Assembly (NCBI GenBank): GCA_964448675.1
Contig: CAYUZU010000053.1
Coordinates: 1 to 13,583 of the forward strand
Direction of reading: 5' to 3'
Length of the DNA stretch: 13,583 nt
Origin: CAYUZU01 sp964448675
GTDB lineage: Bacteria; Planctomycetota; Phycisphaerae; UBA1845; Fen-1342
This document shows positions 6,614 through 13,583 of this stretch, piece by piece (the first letter of the stretch is position 1; each line of letters opens with the position of its first letter). Both the position numbers and the translations under genes were made by a program. Under the pieces are notes generated by a model, which did no database searches, was not told the DNA's origin, and was given only the letters and a program-made list of their open reading frames with translations.

Positions 6614-8002
6614 GGAGATTCCCTCGTTTCGTTCGAGATATGCTTTGAGGATCGCTGCGCGACGCCACGCAACACTACGCCAGTCTTTGCGGCGGTTTGG
6701 ATCGCAGAACCCCTCTGCTTTGATGCGGGCCAGGATCGACGTCAGTAGATGACGAGGATAGTAGGCGTCAGTGAGAATAGCCCGCATGACGCCGCTCTGA
6801 AGTGCCGGGTGAATTGACTCATCGTCGGGCCAGCCTTTTTCTGGTCTGGCAGTTTCCCGCACCAGTTGCTTCATGGTTAACGGGGGGGCTTGGTCCGGCT
6901 TTCCACCAATCTCCAGATCACTCAGGTGCTGTCCGAGGCGGGCGGCGAATTGCTGCACCGTCCCGACGAGCCAGAAGCGCACCGAGATGCGACCTGGGTT
7001 AGGTGCTTCCAGGCCCAAGACATAGAAGGGAACGTTGCTCGCTGATTCGTCAAATGGGGTTCCGTCGGCTGCCCGCCGCAGGCGGTTTAAAAAGCTCGCC
7101 ACGCGGTCGAGTTGGGACTGGTCTTCGGCTTCGGTCTGCTCCAGGGCGCTGATGAACTCGTTTTCGAACGCGGTCGGCTCCCCGGCCCAGTAGACGACCG
7201 TGGTGTCACCGAGCAGGGCCCGTCGTTTGCGATTCGAGGTAAGGTGGTTCAGCGCCGTGCAGTACTTGAACGCATCCGCCTCGCCAACCGGGGCGTTGAA
7301 GCTCTGCGACTTGCCGTACGATTTGTAGGCCTCGTCGTTGAAGTTGACAAGCTTAGCGTTTGGTGATCTTCCTTTTCCCACGTCCTTGATCGGAGGTTCG
7401 TGTAGTCGTGCGATGTGCTGCGGTTTGCCATTTGTCAGCGACGGGAGCGTCGGGGCGTGCGGCTCGGTGCCATCGGTTTGTTCAAGGTGAGCAAGAACCG
7501 CCGGGCGGTCGTGAACGTACTCCTGAGCCCCGACGATACGAAAGACGCCGAACGCCGAAGTCAGTTCGGCAAGCTGTTCATGTTCGCTGGCCTGCTCGGG
7601 CGACCAATGCTCCAAGAACGTGCAGACGGCCTGATAGGCGTCGTCCGTGAGCGTGTTGCGCAGCGCAATGTGGCGGTCGCGGAAAGCCTCGAAGGCTGCG
7701 CGACTGCGGGCGGGCTTAGGGTCGTCCGGCTTGAAGCCCAGCATGTACTGGGCGTTGTCCCAGAGAAACCCCGGGTTGATTCCCGGGCCGCGGGGCTTGG
7801 CCTGTCCGGGTACGATCAGGCGCCTGGGCACGCGGCGCTTGCCGTCCTCGACACGGGCATCCGCGAAGCTGTGCAGCCGGCCGTCGGGATGCAGGACGAT
7901 TTCGAAGCTGATCTTCTGCTGGCTGAAGCCATACGGCGCGACATCCACGTCCGGATCGGCTGCCAGCCGGTCGTAGTATTCGACGAGTTTGGGAATGATC
8001 AT
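5798..8002 (-). CDS. cas8c: Cas8c (Csd1) with C-terminal PD-(D/E)XK-like domain
   Basis: 734 residues. Residues 1 to about 582 are a normal type I-C Cas8c, the large Cascade subunit that recognises the PAM: N-terminus MIIPKLVEYYDRLAADPDVD, then GFLWDNAQYMLGF (78-90), SFNAPVGEADAFKYCTALNH (234-253), WLVGTVQQFAARLG (344-357), and the usual C-terminal block MREQGLFALGFYQETHY (561-577), where Csd1 proteins normally end. About 150 more residues follow in the same frame. They contain VRSRREQSVAN (605-615), an ERWTDFYIP strand (637-645), VYIEVLGVV (653-661), a segment with Lys673, and RLVIFDLRD (691-699). Glu610, Asp641, Glu656 and Lys673 fit a PD-(D/E)XK nuclease core of the type with a displaced lysine, as found fused to some helicases. 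This assignment is from pattern reading, not a search. The start ATG overlaps the cas5c stop (ATGA) and has GGAGG 7 nt upstream. The 3' part is visibly less GC-rich than the 5' part. Confidence 0.93.
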   Translation of the reverse strand: MIIPKLVEYYDRLAADPDVDVAPYGFSQQKISFEIVLHPDGRLHSFADARVEDGKRRVPRRLIVPGQAKPRGPGINPGFLWDNAQYMLGFKPDDPKPARSRAAFEAFRDRHIALRNTLTDDAYQAVCTFLEHWSPEQASEHEQLAELTSAFGVFRIVGAQEYVHDRPAVLAHLEQTDGTEPHAPTLPSLTNGKPQHIARLHEPPIKDVGKGRSPNAKLVNFNDEAYKSYGKSQSFNAPVGEADAFKYCTALNHLTSNRKRRALLGDTTVVYWAGEPTAFENEFISALEQTEAEDQSQLDRVASFLNRLRRAADGTPFDESASNVPFYVLGLEAPNPGRISVRFWLVGTVQQFAARLGQHLSDLEIGGKPDQAPPLTMKQLVRETARPEKGWPDDESIHPALQSGVMRAILTDAYYPRHLLTSILARIKAEGFCDPNRRKDWRSVAWRRAAILKAYLERNEGISMETYLNKSHPSKAYHCGRLFATLAFAQEVALESVNAGLVRRHMASVMAMPGYRLGALQRAASVAHLPKLQGNVQGFIEDEIKSTNSVIRDEYPLRLNMREQGLFALGFYQETHYLERKLGPNAKDRRLGKKRVWQTDRGEWVRSRREQSVANAMAKFNIPYIFEPAVHLAEFRERWTDFYIPGTRSHPPVYIEVLGVVGNETYNNDWEEKLAEYHASKITEEGGENGRLVIFDLRDSNIKSFDETTVLNKLNFARIPDFEESSDLNDTNKE
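6620..6625 (-). promoter_or_regulatory. Internal ribosome binding site for Cas11c
   Basis: GAGGGA on the minus strand, 6 nt before the in-frame ATG at 6613 inside cas8c. Its position matches where I-C systems initiate the small subunit. A chance match in GC-rich coding DNA remains possible. Confidence 0.5.
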
Positions 8003-8664
8003 GTCGCACCCTCCATGAACGGCAGCGGCGGGACATCAATTACTCCATTACGCATGACAGCCCGGAAGAAATGCGGCGTCATGTCATTGGCGAAGTCGAT
8101 GTCGTGGAGGATGTACCCGAGGTCGCGCTCGCCGTCGTTGTCGTAATGCCCGGCCGGCGGGGGTCCTTCGTGCCACGCGAACTGGCAGTCGAACTCGCGG
8201 CAACCCAGATACGCCCGATGAAAACACTGGCCCCTGGTCGCGCGGCGTTTGAACATCTCGTAGTGCTTGGCCGGCGGGTCAGTGTCGTCGAGCAGTTCGA
8301 AACAGGCGGTGATGAGGTAGTCGACGTCGCGGAGAAGGGTGGTAGCCCGCTGCTGGCGTTCCTCCTCCACGAAGATGCCGAGGGCGCCCTTACCTGTTTT
8401 CATGGCAGCTTGGGCGCCTGCCGCCCCTTTGGTGGGGATTTTGCAGCCGACCTCATTACGGCGGATATTCGAGAAGCGAACTGGGTTGAGCACGTGGATT
8501 CGCTCGACGACCCAGCGGATCTGCGGCTTCCAGTAAATCGCTTCTAGGATGCCGCGAGCGGCGGAAGGTGTGATCACGTCGTAACTGACGCGCTCCACCT
8601 TCATCTCGGGCCGGGTGAAACAGGCGTAATCGCCCCAGATGCGGAGTTGGATCGGGTGGGTCAC
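7999..8664 (-). CDS. cas5c: Cas5c (Cas5d) crRNA-processing endoribonuclease
   Basis: 221 residues, normal for the family. In type I-C, which lacks Cas6, Cas5c cuts pre-crRNA at the 3' base of the repeat stem and stays on the 11-nt 5' handle in Cascade. The signature TPSAARGILEAIYWKPQIRW (32-51) is present, followed by the HVLNPVRFSNIRRNEV block. Tyr44 and the Lys133-His134 pair in PPAKHYEMF correspond by position and context to the Tyr46, Lys116 and His117 triad described for the Bacillus halodurans enzyme, so it should be active. The start is GTG at 8662-8664 with AGGAGG 7 nt upstream (8672-8677); the ATG overlapping it is out of frame and stops at once. It ends in an ATGA overlap with cas8c and begins 43 nt after the cas3 stop. 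Confidence 0.95.
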   Translation of the reverse strand: MTHPIQLRIWGDYACFTRPEMKVERVSYDVITPSAARGILEAIYWKPQIRWVVERIHVLNPVRFSNIRRNEVGCKIPTKGAAGAQAAMKTGKGALGIFVEEERQQRATTLLRDVDYLITACFELLDDTDPPAKHYEMFKRRATRGQCFHRAYLGCREFDCQFAWHEGPPPAGHYDNDGERDLGYILHDIDFANDMTPHFFRAVMRNGVIDVPPLPFMEGAT

Positions 8665-8707
8665 ATCGGCACCTCCTTTTCTGTTGGCAGTTGGTGCAAG
8701 AGGGTTG

Positions 8708-10984
8708 TCAGATGATCAGTTCATTGATGCTCGGCAGAGCGTTATCCGTAATCAGGCCAAGTTCGCTATGGTATGCCGACGGGGCTGTGAGTACCGCGTA
8801 GTGCTCGTGACAGATTTCGAGTGCACCTGCCGCGTCGAGCTTCCTGAGTTCATGTTCACGGATGGAGACAGTGTAGCGTTGCAGTTTTCGAGCGAGATCG
8901 CGGTTCGGCGGAAAGTGCCGGTTGCGGAGTTCTTCGATGAGTGCGTGGCCGCGGTGCGTGTAGGGCACGATCACGGGAAAGGTCTTGTCGCGGATCAGGC
9001 GATACCTGTCCGCTGCCTCACGGAACTGAAAATGTGGTGAACCGTTGCTGTCGAAACGGAACGCTCGTAGGACCTGGTGCTTGTCCAGGTCATCCCGGTG
9101 CCTCCAGAATAAGTTCTCGAAGTAGCGTTCAACGGCCGTCAAGGCCTGGAGATCATCGACTGTCGTGGCGGTCTCACGGCCAGCCTGGACTGCCGCGGCG
9201 AGCGATGCAGGCGGACGATCACCGTTCTCAAACACGAAGACCTTGCCGATTGCCCGGCGTCCCTCGCGATTGCAGCGGCCGGCGGCTTGGTGGATCGAGT
9301 CAATTCCGGCTACCGCGCGATAGACGACGGGGAAGTCAATGTCTACGCCCGCCTCAATGAGTTGTGTACTAATCACTCGGCATGGCTGCCCGGCATCGAG
9401 CCGCGATCGGATGTTACTCAGCTTGTCAGCGCGGTGCGCTGCGCACAGATTCGTGCTGAGGTAAAATGTCGCGGTAGCCGCGTCATTCGTTAAGCGTTCA
9501 AACAGGTTGCGAGCGGTCCTCTTGGTATTGACGACACAAAGAACTTGCTCGTGCTCGGCGATCGCCGCGACAAGCTCGTCGTCGGATTGCTTGCCGATGT
9601 TGACGATCTCGGTACGTCTTAGCGCTGCATGGAGGCGTGCCGGATCGTCGACAATTTCGCGTAGCCCTTCGCCGCGGCGGAATCCGATCGTAAAGTCGTC
9701 ACGAAGACCAAACGCCGGCTGCGTCGCCGTGCAGAGCACCACTGAGCATCGGTAGAAGCGACACAGTTCCCGGAGCACTGCAAGCGTCGGCTCCAGCAGC
9801 TCTGGCGGCAACACCTGGACCTCGTCGAGAACGACCACGCTGCCAGCAACGTTGTGCAGCTTGCGGCAGCGGCTCGGGCGGCTGGCGAAGAGTGACTCGA
9901 AGAACTGTACGTTTGTGGTCACGACAACTGGTGCATCCCAGTTCTCCGACGCGAACTCCGACCATGGCGTCTGGGGCTCGTTTGTCGTCACGAACTCGGA
10001 ATCGGGCCGCTCGAATGCGGAATGGTGTTCGAGGACGACCGGCGCCGAGTCGAGTTCCAGAGCCTCGCGGAAGACCTGTGCGTTCTGCTCGATAATGCTC
10101 GTGAAGGGGATCGCGTAGATGATGCGGCGGAGGTTGTGATGGATCGCGTGCGTTAGCCCAAAGGCGAGGGACGAGAGCGTCTTGCCGCCACCTGTTGGGA
10201 CGGTCAGCGAGAATAGCCCCGGTGGTAACGCGGCCTTCTCGTGGCACGCACGCAGGACGGCTTGTCGCGCGTGGTGGACGGGAGATCGAGCATTGCCAAG
10301 CCGCCGTGCGTTTTCGTTAAGCTCGGCGAGATACTGATCGAGCCGCTCTCGAAGATCGTGCATTGAGATTGCGGCAGCGCGATCGCGACCGGCGGCCCGA
10401 TCCGGCTGCACGAACGCTTCTGTTGCCAGGTAGTCCGCGTCGACGAGTGCTGAGAAGAGCATACGTGTGAAGACGGAAAGTCGAAATGCGATTTGATGCG
10501 CATCGTTGGTGTCCCGAGCGATTACGGGCGACGGTGGCACTGGCAGTTTGAGAAGGGACGGGGGCACGTCTGGGGCGTCTGGAACGCACTTCTTCAGACG
10601 GTCAATCAGGCCGGACACCCCGCCATTCGGATCGATCGCGTCCGGAAGTCCGCCATGGTGGCCGGCGATGCAGTACGCGAGCACATGTCCCATCGCCTGG
10701 CCAGCATGCTGGGTCGCGTGCTGAGCGCCGCGCGTCGAGTGGTCGACGCGGGAGACTGCGTTGCCATTGACGCTGCCCGCTGGTTCGCTGCTCGCGATCA
10801 GGTACGACTGAAAATCGGCTGAGTACTTCCCTAGATCGTGCCACAGTCCCGCCAGTCGGCCCCACTCGTTCACGCCGAACGCCGCTGCGAACTCGCCAGC
10901 CCTCTGAGCCACATTTTCAAGGTGGTTGCGCAGCGGCTCCCATTCCGTTCTTGGCCGACCTTCCCGGCTGTGTGCGTAGTGCAT
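8708..10984 (-). CDS. cas3: Cas3 nuclease-helicase (HD plus SF2 helicase)
   Basis: 758 residues, full length for I-C Cas3. It is recruited by target-bound Cascade and unwinds and degrades DNA. The N-terminal HD domain has His21, His49-Asp50 (GLWHDLGKYS), His82 (VDHSTRGAQHA), His109-His110 (IAGHHGGLPD) and acidic residues in SALVDADYLATE. The helicase has Walker A VPTGGGKT (262-269), DEVQ (387-390), CTAT (418-421), STQLIEAGVDIDF (539-551) and the arginine motif QAAGRCNREGR (566-576). All key residues are present, so the nuclease-like domain on Cas8c is an addition to Cas3 and not a replacement. The ATG at 10982-10984 has GGGAGG 5 nt upstream. It is the first gene of the operon, with a promoter-like sequence just upstream. 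Confidence 0.97.
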   Translation of the reverse strand: MHYAHSREGRPRTEWEPLRNHLENVAQRAGEFAAAFGVNEWGRLAGLWHDLGKYSADFQSYLIASSEPAGSVNGNAVSRVDHSTRGAQHATQHAGQAMGHVLAYCIAGHHGGLPDAIDPNGGVSGLIDRLKKCVPDAPDVPPSLLKLPVPPSPVIARDTNDAHQIAFRLSVFTRMLFSALVDADYLATEAFVQPDRAAGRDRAAAISMHDLRERLDQYLAELNENARRLGNARSPVHHARQAVLRACHEKAALPPGLFSLTVPTGGGKTLSSLAFGLTHAIHHNLRRIIYAIPFTSIIEQNAQVFREALELDSAPVVLEHHSAFERPDSEFVTTNEPQTPWSEFASENWDAPVVVTTNVQFFESLFASRPSRCRKLHNVAGSVVVLDEVQVLPPELLEPTLAVLRELCRFYRCSVVLCTATQPAFGLRDDFTIGFRRGEGLREIVDDPARLHAALRRTEIVNIGKQSDDELVAAIAEHEQVLCVVNTKRTARNLFERLTNDAATATFYLSTNLCAAHRADKLSNIRSRLDAGQPCRVISTQLIEAGVDIDFPVVYRAVAGIDSIHQAAGRCNREGRRAIGKVFVFENGDRPPASLAAAVQAGRETATTVDDLQALTAVERYFENLFWRHRDDLDKHQVLRAFRFDSNGSPHFQFREAADRYRLIRDKTFPVIVPYTHRGHALIEELRNRHFPPNRDLARKLQRYTVSIREHELRKLDAAGALEICHEHYAVLTAPSAYHSELGLITDNALPSINELII

Positions 10985-11015
10985 AGGGACCTCCCGCAGG
11001 GCCTTACGAGAGCAT

Positions 11016-11043
11016 ACTATAGCCTAAACCATGGGGGTGACAG
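11016..11043 (-). promoter_or_regulatory. Candidate sigma-70-type promoter of the cas operon
   Basis: On the minus strand a -35-like CTGTCA (11038-11043, 4 of 6 consensus bases) is followed after 16 bp by a -10-like TATAGT (11016-11021, 5 of 6). It points at cas3 and would give a short leader of about 25 nt that includes the cas3 ribosome binding site. The -10 is good and the -35 is mediocre. The surrounding stretch is A/T-richer than its neighbours, which supports the call. Confidence 0.55.
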
Positions 11044-11165
11044 ATCAGGTCGGCCCCCCGTCCGATGCCCCAGAGAAAGCCTGCCTCGTCCAGCGATCTT
11101 CCCGGGCGACGCCCAATCAGGCTTGTTGGTCTATCGCCCGATATGTGCTCCGATCAATGCCAACC
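11044..11165. other. Intergenic region, no clear content
   Basis: Non-coding spacer between the small Cys/His protein gene and the cas promoter. The only structure noticed is a 7-bp inverted repeat, AAGCCTG (11077-11083) and CAGGCTT (11118-11124), around a long 34-nt loop. It is too spread out, and lacks a clear T-run, to be called a terminator. Confidence 0.5.
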
Positions 11166-11357
11166 TCATCCCGTCGACTCGGCCTTGCCAGACTGCCGCA
11201 CCCCCAACCCGATCTTCTGCCTGGCCGCCGCTTCACGACCCTGTTCCTGCCAGGCGCAGAACTGCAGCCAGTGGCGGAGACAGAGCGGTTTGCCGAGGTA
11301 GGTGAGTTCGATGTCGCCGCTGCGGCAGCGTTTCCAGGCACAGCGTTCGATACTCAT
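11166..11357 (-). CDS. Small Cys/His-rich (zinc-finger-like) protein
   Basis: 63 residues, not recognised as a named family. It begins MSIERCAWKRCRSGDIELTY and continues into LGKPLCLRHWLQFC. Cys6, Cys11, Cys26 and His29 (with Cys34 nearby) are arranged as C-x4-C-x14-C-x2-H, which suggests one bound zinc ion. The C-terminal half is basic and helical in character. ATG at 11355-11357 was chosen because it overlaps the stop of the clamp-like gene as ATGA and has GAGG a few bases upstream; the open frame reaches 12 codons further, into the clamp tail. The tight coupling suggests a role connected with the clamp-like protein. That is inference, and a DNA- or protein-binding adaptor is only one possibility. 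Confidence 0.65.
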   Translation of the reverse strand: MSIERCAWKRCRSGDIELTYLGKPLCLRHWLQFCAWQEQGREAAARQKIGLGVRQSGKAESTG

Positions 11358-12634
11358 GCCGCGTCCTCGTGACATTCCCTGGCTTCGCGACATGCCGCGG
11401 CTTCGTGACGTGCCGTGTCCTCGTGACTTGCCGCGTCCTCCTGGCTACCGGCGGTGGATGGGGCTGACGCAGAGGTGGCCGTGGCCGCGTCGGATTCGGC
11501 CGGCCGGTAGTTGGAGCCGAGATTCGTGCGGGTGGGAGCCAGATCGGGGTGCACCGGCATGATCAGCCAGCGAACCGAACGATCGGCCAAACTGTACAGC
11601 AGGGCCGGTTTGCTGAAGACCTTGCCGTCGTGACCGCAGCCGTTCTGATCAACATCGAAGACGACTTGCGCGCCAGCCAGTGACTTCAACGCGTCGAGCA
11701 GGTAATCCGGATGAAACCCGGTGCGGATGACACGATCGCCACCACCCAGGAAACGGGCCGGCAGCTGGGCCGTTGCAGTGCCCGTCTCCGGTGAGTGGGC
11801 CGTGAGCTTGATCCGCCGGGGCGACAGATCGAGCTGGACGGCACGGGACGCGGAACTCGTCGCCAACGCGATCTCACCCAGCGTATCCAGCAGCGGTTGG
11901 CGAGCAACGGCGAACCGGGAAGCACTGGCCGGGACGACATCGCGATACACCGGAAAGCGGCCGTCGACTGCGGGCGTATGGAGGGCCCAGTTGTCTCCGC
12001 GGATGAAGAGGCTGGCCGGCGAAGTGTTGTTGTCGGTACTCTCCGGCAACGCGATCGTCAGCTGCAATGAGCCCGCCGAGCGCGTCGTGAACTTCTGCAC
12101 CAGCTGGGCGATCCGAGCGGGGACAATCACATTGCCTCGGAATGCGGTAGACACATCGGCGAGTTCGGCGATAACCAGGCGCCGGCCATCGGTGGCCACC
12201 AGCCGCAGCCCATCGCTGTCGGATTCGAGCAGCAGGCCGTGAATGGCGTAGCGACCAGTCTCCTGTGCTACAGCCGGCAGAACACTGGCCAGGCGATCAC
12301 GCACGAGCGGCGTGTCGAGACTTATCACGTCGCCGGTGACATGCTCGCGAATGACCGGGAAGTCCTCGGCCGGCCAGACCGGCAACGCGTGTTCGACCCG
12401 GCCACCATTGACCACGAGCTGGCGACCGCGGGGCCGGAGCGTCAATGTACAGGCGGCTTCGCGTCCGGCCTTGAGCCGCCGGGTAAGGTCGTCACAGCGC
12501 ACAATACAGGGCGAGAGCGTTCCAACCGCATCGACCCGGGCCTGCACCTGGACTTCGCCATCGGTCCCGGCCAGCTGCAGCAGGTCGTCGGTGCATGCCA
12601 ATCGCACGCCGGTGAGGATTGGCTCGGTGAGCGC
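11354..12634 (-). CDS. DNA polymerase III beta-clamp-like protein, 5'-truncated
   Basis: A sliding-clamp (DnaN-like) protein. Family blocks are YAIHGLLLES plus LRLVATDGRRLVIAEL (middle domain), DGRFPVYRDVVP, and GFHPDYLLDALKSL with a final RSVRWLIMPVHPD, the usual clamp C-terminus. Homology starts at about TEPILTGVRL, so roughly 35-40 residues of domain I, including the true start, are missing. The frame stays open rightward to a TTG at 12754, but that part overlaps the RHS coding sequence on the other strand and is not clamp-like. After the normal end there is an extra tail of about 60 residues, finishing in five six-residue repeats. The gene may be a second, non-housekeeping clamp, since no dnaA, recF or gyrB is beside it. 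Truncated at the junction with the RHS gene, it is probably not functional as it stands in this assembly. Confidence 0.85.
   Translation of the reverse strand, partial: ALTEPILTGVRLACTDDLLQLAGTDGEVQVQARVDAVGTLSPCIVRCDDLTRRLKAGREAACTLTLRPRGRQLVVNGGRVEHALPVWPAEDFPVIREHVTGDVISLDTPLVRDRLASVLPAVAQETGRYAIHGLLLESDSDGLRLVATDGRRLVIAELADVSTAFRGNVIVPARIAQLVQKFTTRSAGSLQLTIALPESTDNNTSPASLFIRGDNWALHTPAVDGRFPVYRDVVPASASRFAVARQPLLDTLGEIALATSSASRAVQLDLSPRRIKLTAHSPETGTATAQLPARFLGGGDRVIRTGFHPDYLLDALKSLAGAQVVFDVDQNGCGHDGKVFSKPALLYSLADRSVRWLIMPVHPDLAPTRTNLGSNYRPAESDAATATSASAPSTAGSQEDAASHEDTARHEAAACREARECHEDAA
11357..11446 (-). repeat. Five 18-bp tandem repeats in the clamp gene
   Basis: Units start at 11357, 11375, 11393, 11411 and 11429; on the plus strand a typical unit begins TGCCGCGTCCTCGTGA. 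They are imperfect copies that keep the reading frame and encode the hexapeptides SQEDAA, SHEDTA, RHEAAA, CREARE and CHEDAA at the end of the clamp-like protein. The last unit also contains the start codon of the next gene. Confidence 0.85.
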
Positions 12635-12650
12635 ACGTCGTTGACCACCT
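12631..12650. other. Head-to-head junction of two 5'-truncated genes
   Basis: Clamp homology (minus strand) stops near 12631 and RHS homology (plus strand) begins near 12644-12650. Neither gene has its own start or any promoter-like spacer. This indicates a rearrangement or a misjoined assembly at this point. Confidence 0.65.
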
Positions 12651-13583
12651 ACCGCAGCGGCTCGAACTGGGACAGCACCACCTGGCCGGGCGGCACGGGC
12701 GACACCACCGAATGGACCTTTGATCCGGCCACCGGGCTGCTGCTGCGCAAGCAATACGACGACGGCAACGGCACGGACTACGACTATTACGCCAACGGCC
12801 GGCTGTACACGCGTACCTGGGCCCGCGGAGAGGTGACGACCTACACGTATGATCCGAACACGGCCGAGCTAACCGGCGTGAACTATGCCGACCCCAACAC
12901 GCCGGACGTCACGTTCATCTACGACCGCCGCGGTCGCATCGCGTCGGCCACGGGCACAGCGACGCACACATTCGACTACAGCAACTGGCCGGCGCAGGTG
13001 CAGGAGACGATCAGCGGCGGGCCGTTCCCGACGACCGATCCGTTCGTGATCACGCGCAGCACGCCGGGTTGGGCCGGCGGGCAGCTTACCGCGATCGCCG
13101 TGGGCCGCGATGATCCGGATGACTGGTACGACGCAGGCTATGCGTATTCCACGACGACCGGGCGACTGGCCCGTGTAACCGGTCCCGGACTGCCGACGAG
13201 CGGTACCGACCACGGGGCCAACTACACCTACCTCAGCAGCAGCGATCTGCTCCAGAAGACAGAAATCAGCAGCGGTGGCACCGTGCGGCTGGCGTCCACG
13301 CGTAGCTTCGAGGAGGGCCGCAACCTGGTCGACACGGTTACGCACGCCTGGGATCCGAACGGGACGCCGGTGGACATCTCGGTTTATGACTACACGAATG
13401 ACGCCCTCGGCCGGCGGACGCAGGTGACGTATGACGGGCGAGCCTTTGACGATCCGAACAGCCCGATCGCCCAGAGCTTCGGCTACAATGACCGCAACGA
13501 GCTGACCGCCTCGACGCGGGACGCCGATCCGAACAACCTGGTCTGGAGCTACGCCTACGACCCGATCGGCAACCGCGAAACGT
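12641..13583 (+). CDS. RHS/YD-repeat protein, partial at both ends
   Basis: An open frame of 314 codons with no stop to the right edge and no start on the left; it was read from about TTYRSGSNWDSTTWPG. It shows the spaced YD-repeat pattern of RHS/wall-associated secreted proteins: WTFDPATGLLL, YDYYANGRLYTRTW, TYTYDPNTAELTGVNYADPN, TFIYDRRGRIASATG, YDYTNDALGRRTQVTYDG and YAYDPIGNRET. Such repeats form a hollow beta-shell that often encloses a C-terminal toxin or other variable domain, which would lie beyond the window. Signal sequence and N-terminus are missing. The product is an exported or surface protein by family; a link to the CRISPR locus is not indicated. Minus-strand open frames across this region are shadows. 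Confidence 0.88.
   Translation, partial: MTTYRSGSNWDSTTWPGGTGDTTEWTFDPATGLLLRKQYDDGNGTDYDYYANGRLYTRTWARGEVTTYTYDPNTAELTGVNYADPNTPDVTFIYDRRGRIASATGTATHTFDYSNWPAQVQETISGGPFPTTDPFVITRSTPGWAGGQLTAIAVGRDDPDDWYDAGYAYSTTTGRLARVTGPGLPTSGTDHGANYTYLSSSDLLQKTEISSGGTVRLASTRSFEEGRNLVDTVTHAWDPNGTPVDISVYDYTNDALGRRTQVTYDGRAFDDPNSPIAQSFGYNDRNELTASTRDADPNNLVWSYAYDPIGNRET

Noticed and set aside
7415..8146. 243-codon plus-strand open frame
   Set aside because: Antisense to cas8c and cas5c with no recognisable protein features.
8708..10984. Possibility that Cas3 is degraded and the Cas8c extension replaces it
   Set aside because: HD residues, Walker A, DEVQ and motifs V and VI are all present in one uninterrupted frame.
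11077..11124. Possible terminator downstream of the small Cys/His gene
   Set aside because: 7-bp arms around a 34-nt loop and no clear T-run make it a weak candidate.
12869..13345. 158-codon minus-strand open frame opposite the RHS sequence
   Set aside because: The plus strand carries clear YD repeats; the minus reading has no motif.

Overview
The window is high-GC DNA from a draft bacterial scaffold: a run of exactly 100 N lies at 730-829. It holds a large type I-C CRISPR-Cas locus, all transcribed on the minus strand. To its right are a small two-gene cluster (DNA polymerase III beta-clamp-like protein plus a small Cys/His protein, minus strand) and the 5'-truncated start of an RHS/YD-repeat gene (plus strand) that runs off the right edge. 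The YD-repeat style (many 'YDP', 'DPN', 'SNWDSTTW' segments) and the GC-rich composition recall Planctomycetota, perhaps Phycisphaerae. That placement is an impression with modest confidence; no rRNA or other marker gene is present.

Layout from left to right. 1-2607: CRISPR array with 38 complete 32-bp repeats visible, 36 complete spacers of 33-36 nt, one spacer broken by the N run and one spacer cut by the left edge. Read on the minus strand the repeat ends in GATTGAAAC, so the leader is on the right. 2608-2811: leader. 2812-10984: cas2, cas1, cas4, cas7, cas8c, cas5c and cas3, i.e. the operon cas3-cas5c-cas8c-cas7-cas4-cas1-cas2 read leftward, tightly packed with two ATGA overlaps, a likely promoter at 11016-11043 and good ribosome binding sites. 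11166-12634: the clamp-like gene and a translationally coupled 63-residue protein. 12641-13583: RHS fragment.

How it works together: Cas5c (crRNA processing triad intact), Cas7 and Cas8c would form Cascade on crRNAs from the array. Cas3 (HD and helicase motifs intact) would degrade targets. Cas1, Cas2 and Cas4 would acquire spacers.

The notable departure from a standard I-C system is Cas8c. It is 734 residues, with about 150 residues beyond the usual Csd1 end. The extension carries a pattern matching a PD-(D/E)XK nuclease core (Glu610, Asp641, Glu656, Lys673). A well-placed internal ribosome binding site and ATG (6613) sit where I-C systems start the small subunit Cas11c, so the internal product would also carry the nuclease-like domain. 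Other points of interest are a spacer acquired twice with a one-base register shift, a duplicated hairpin-bearing spacer at the assembly gap, a hexapeptide-repeat tail on the clamp, and a head-to-head junction of two genes that both lack their 5' ends.
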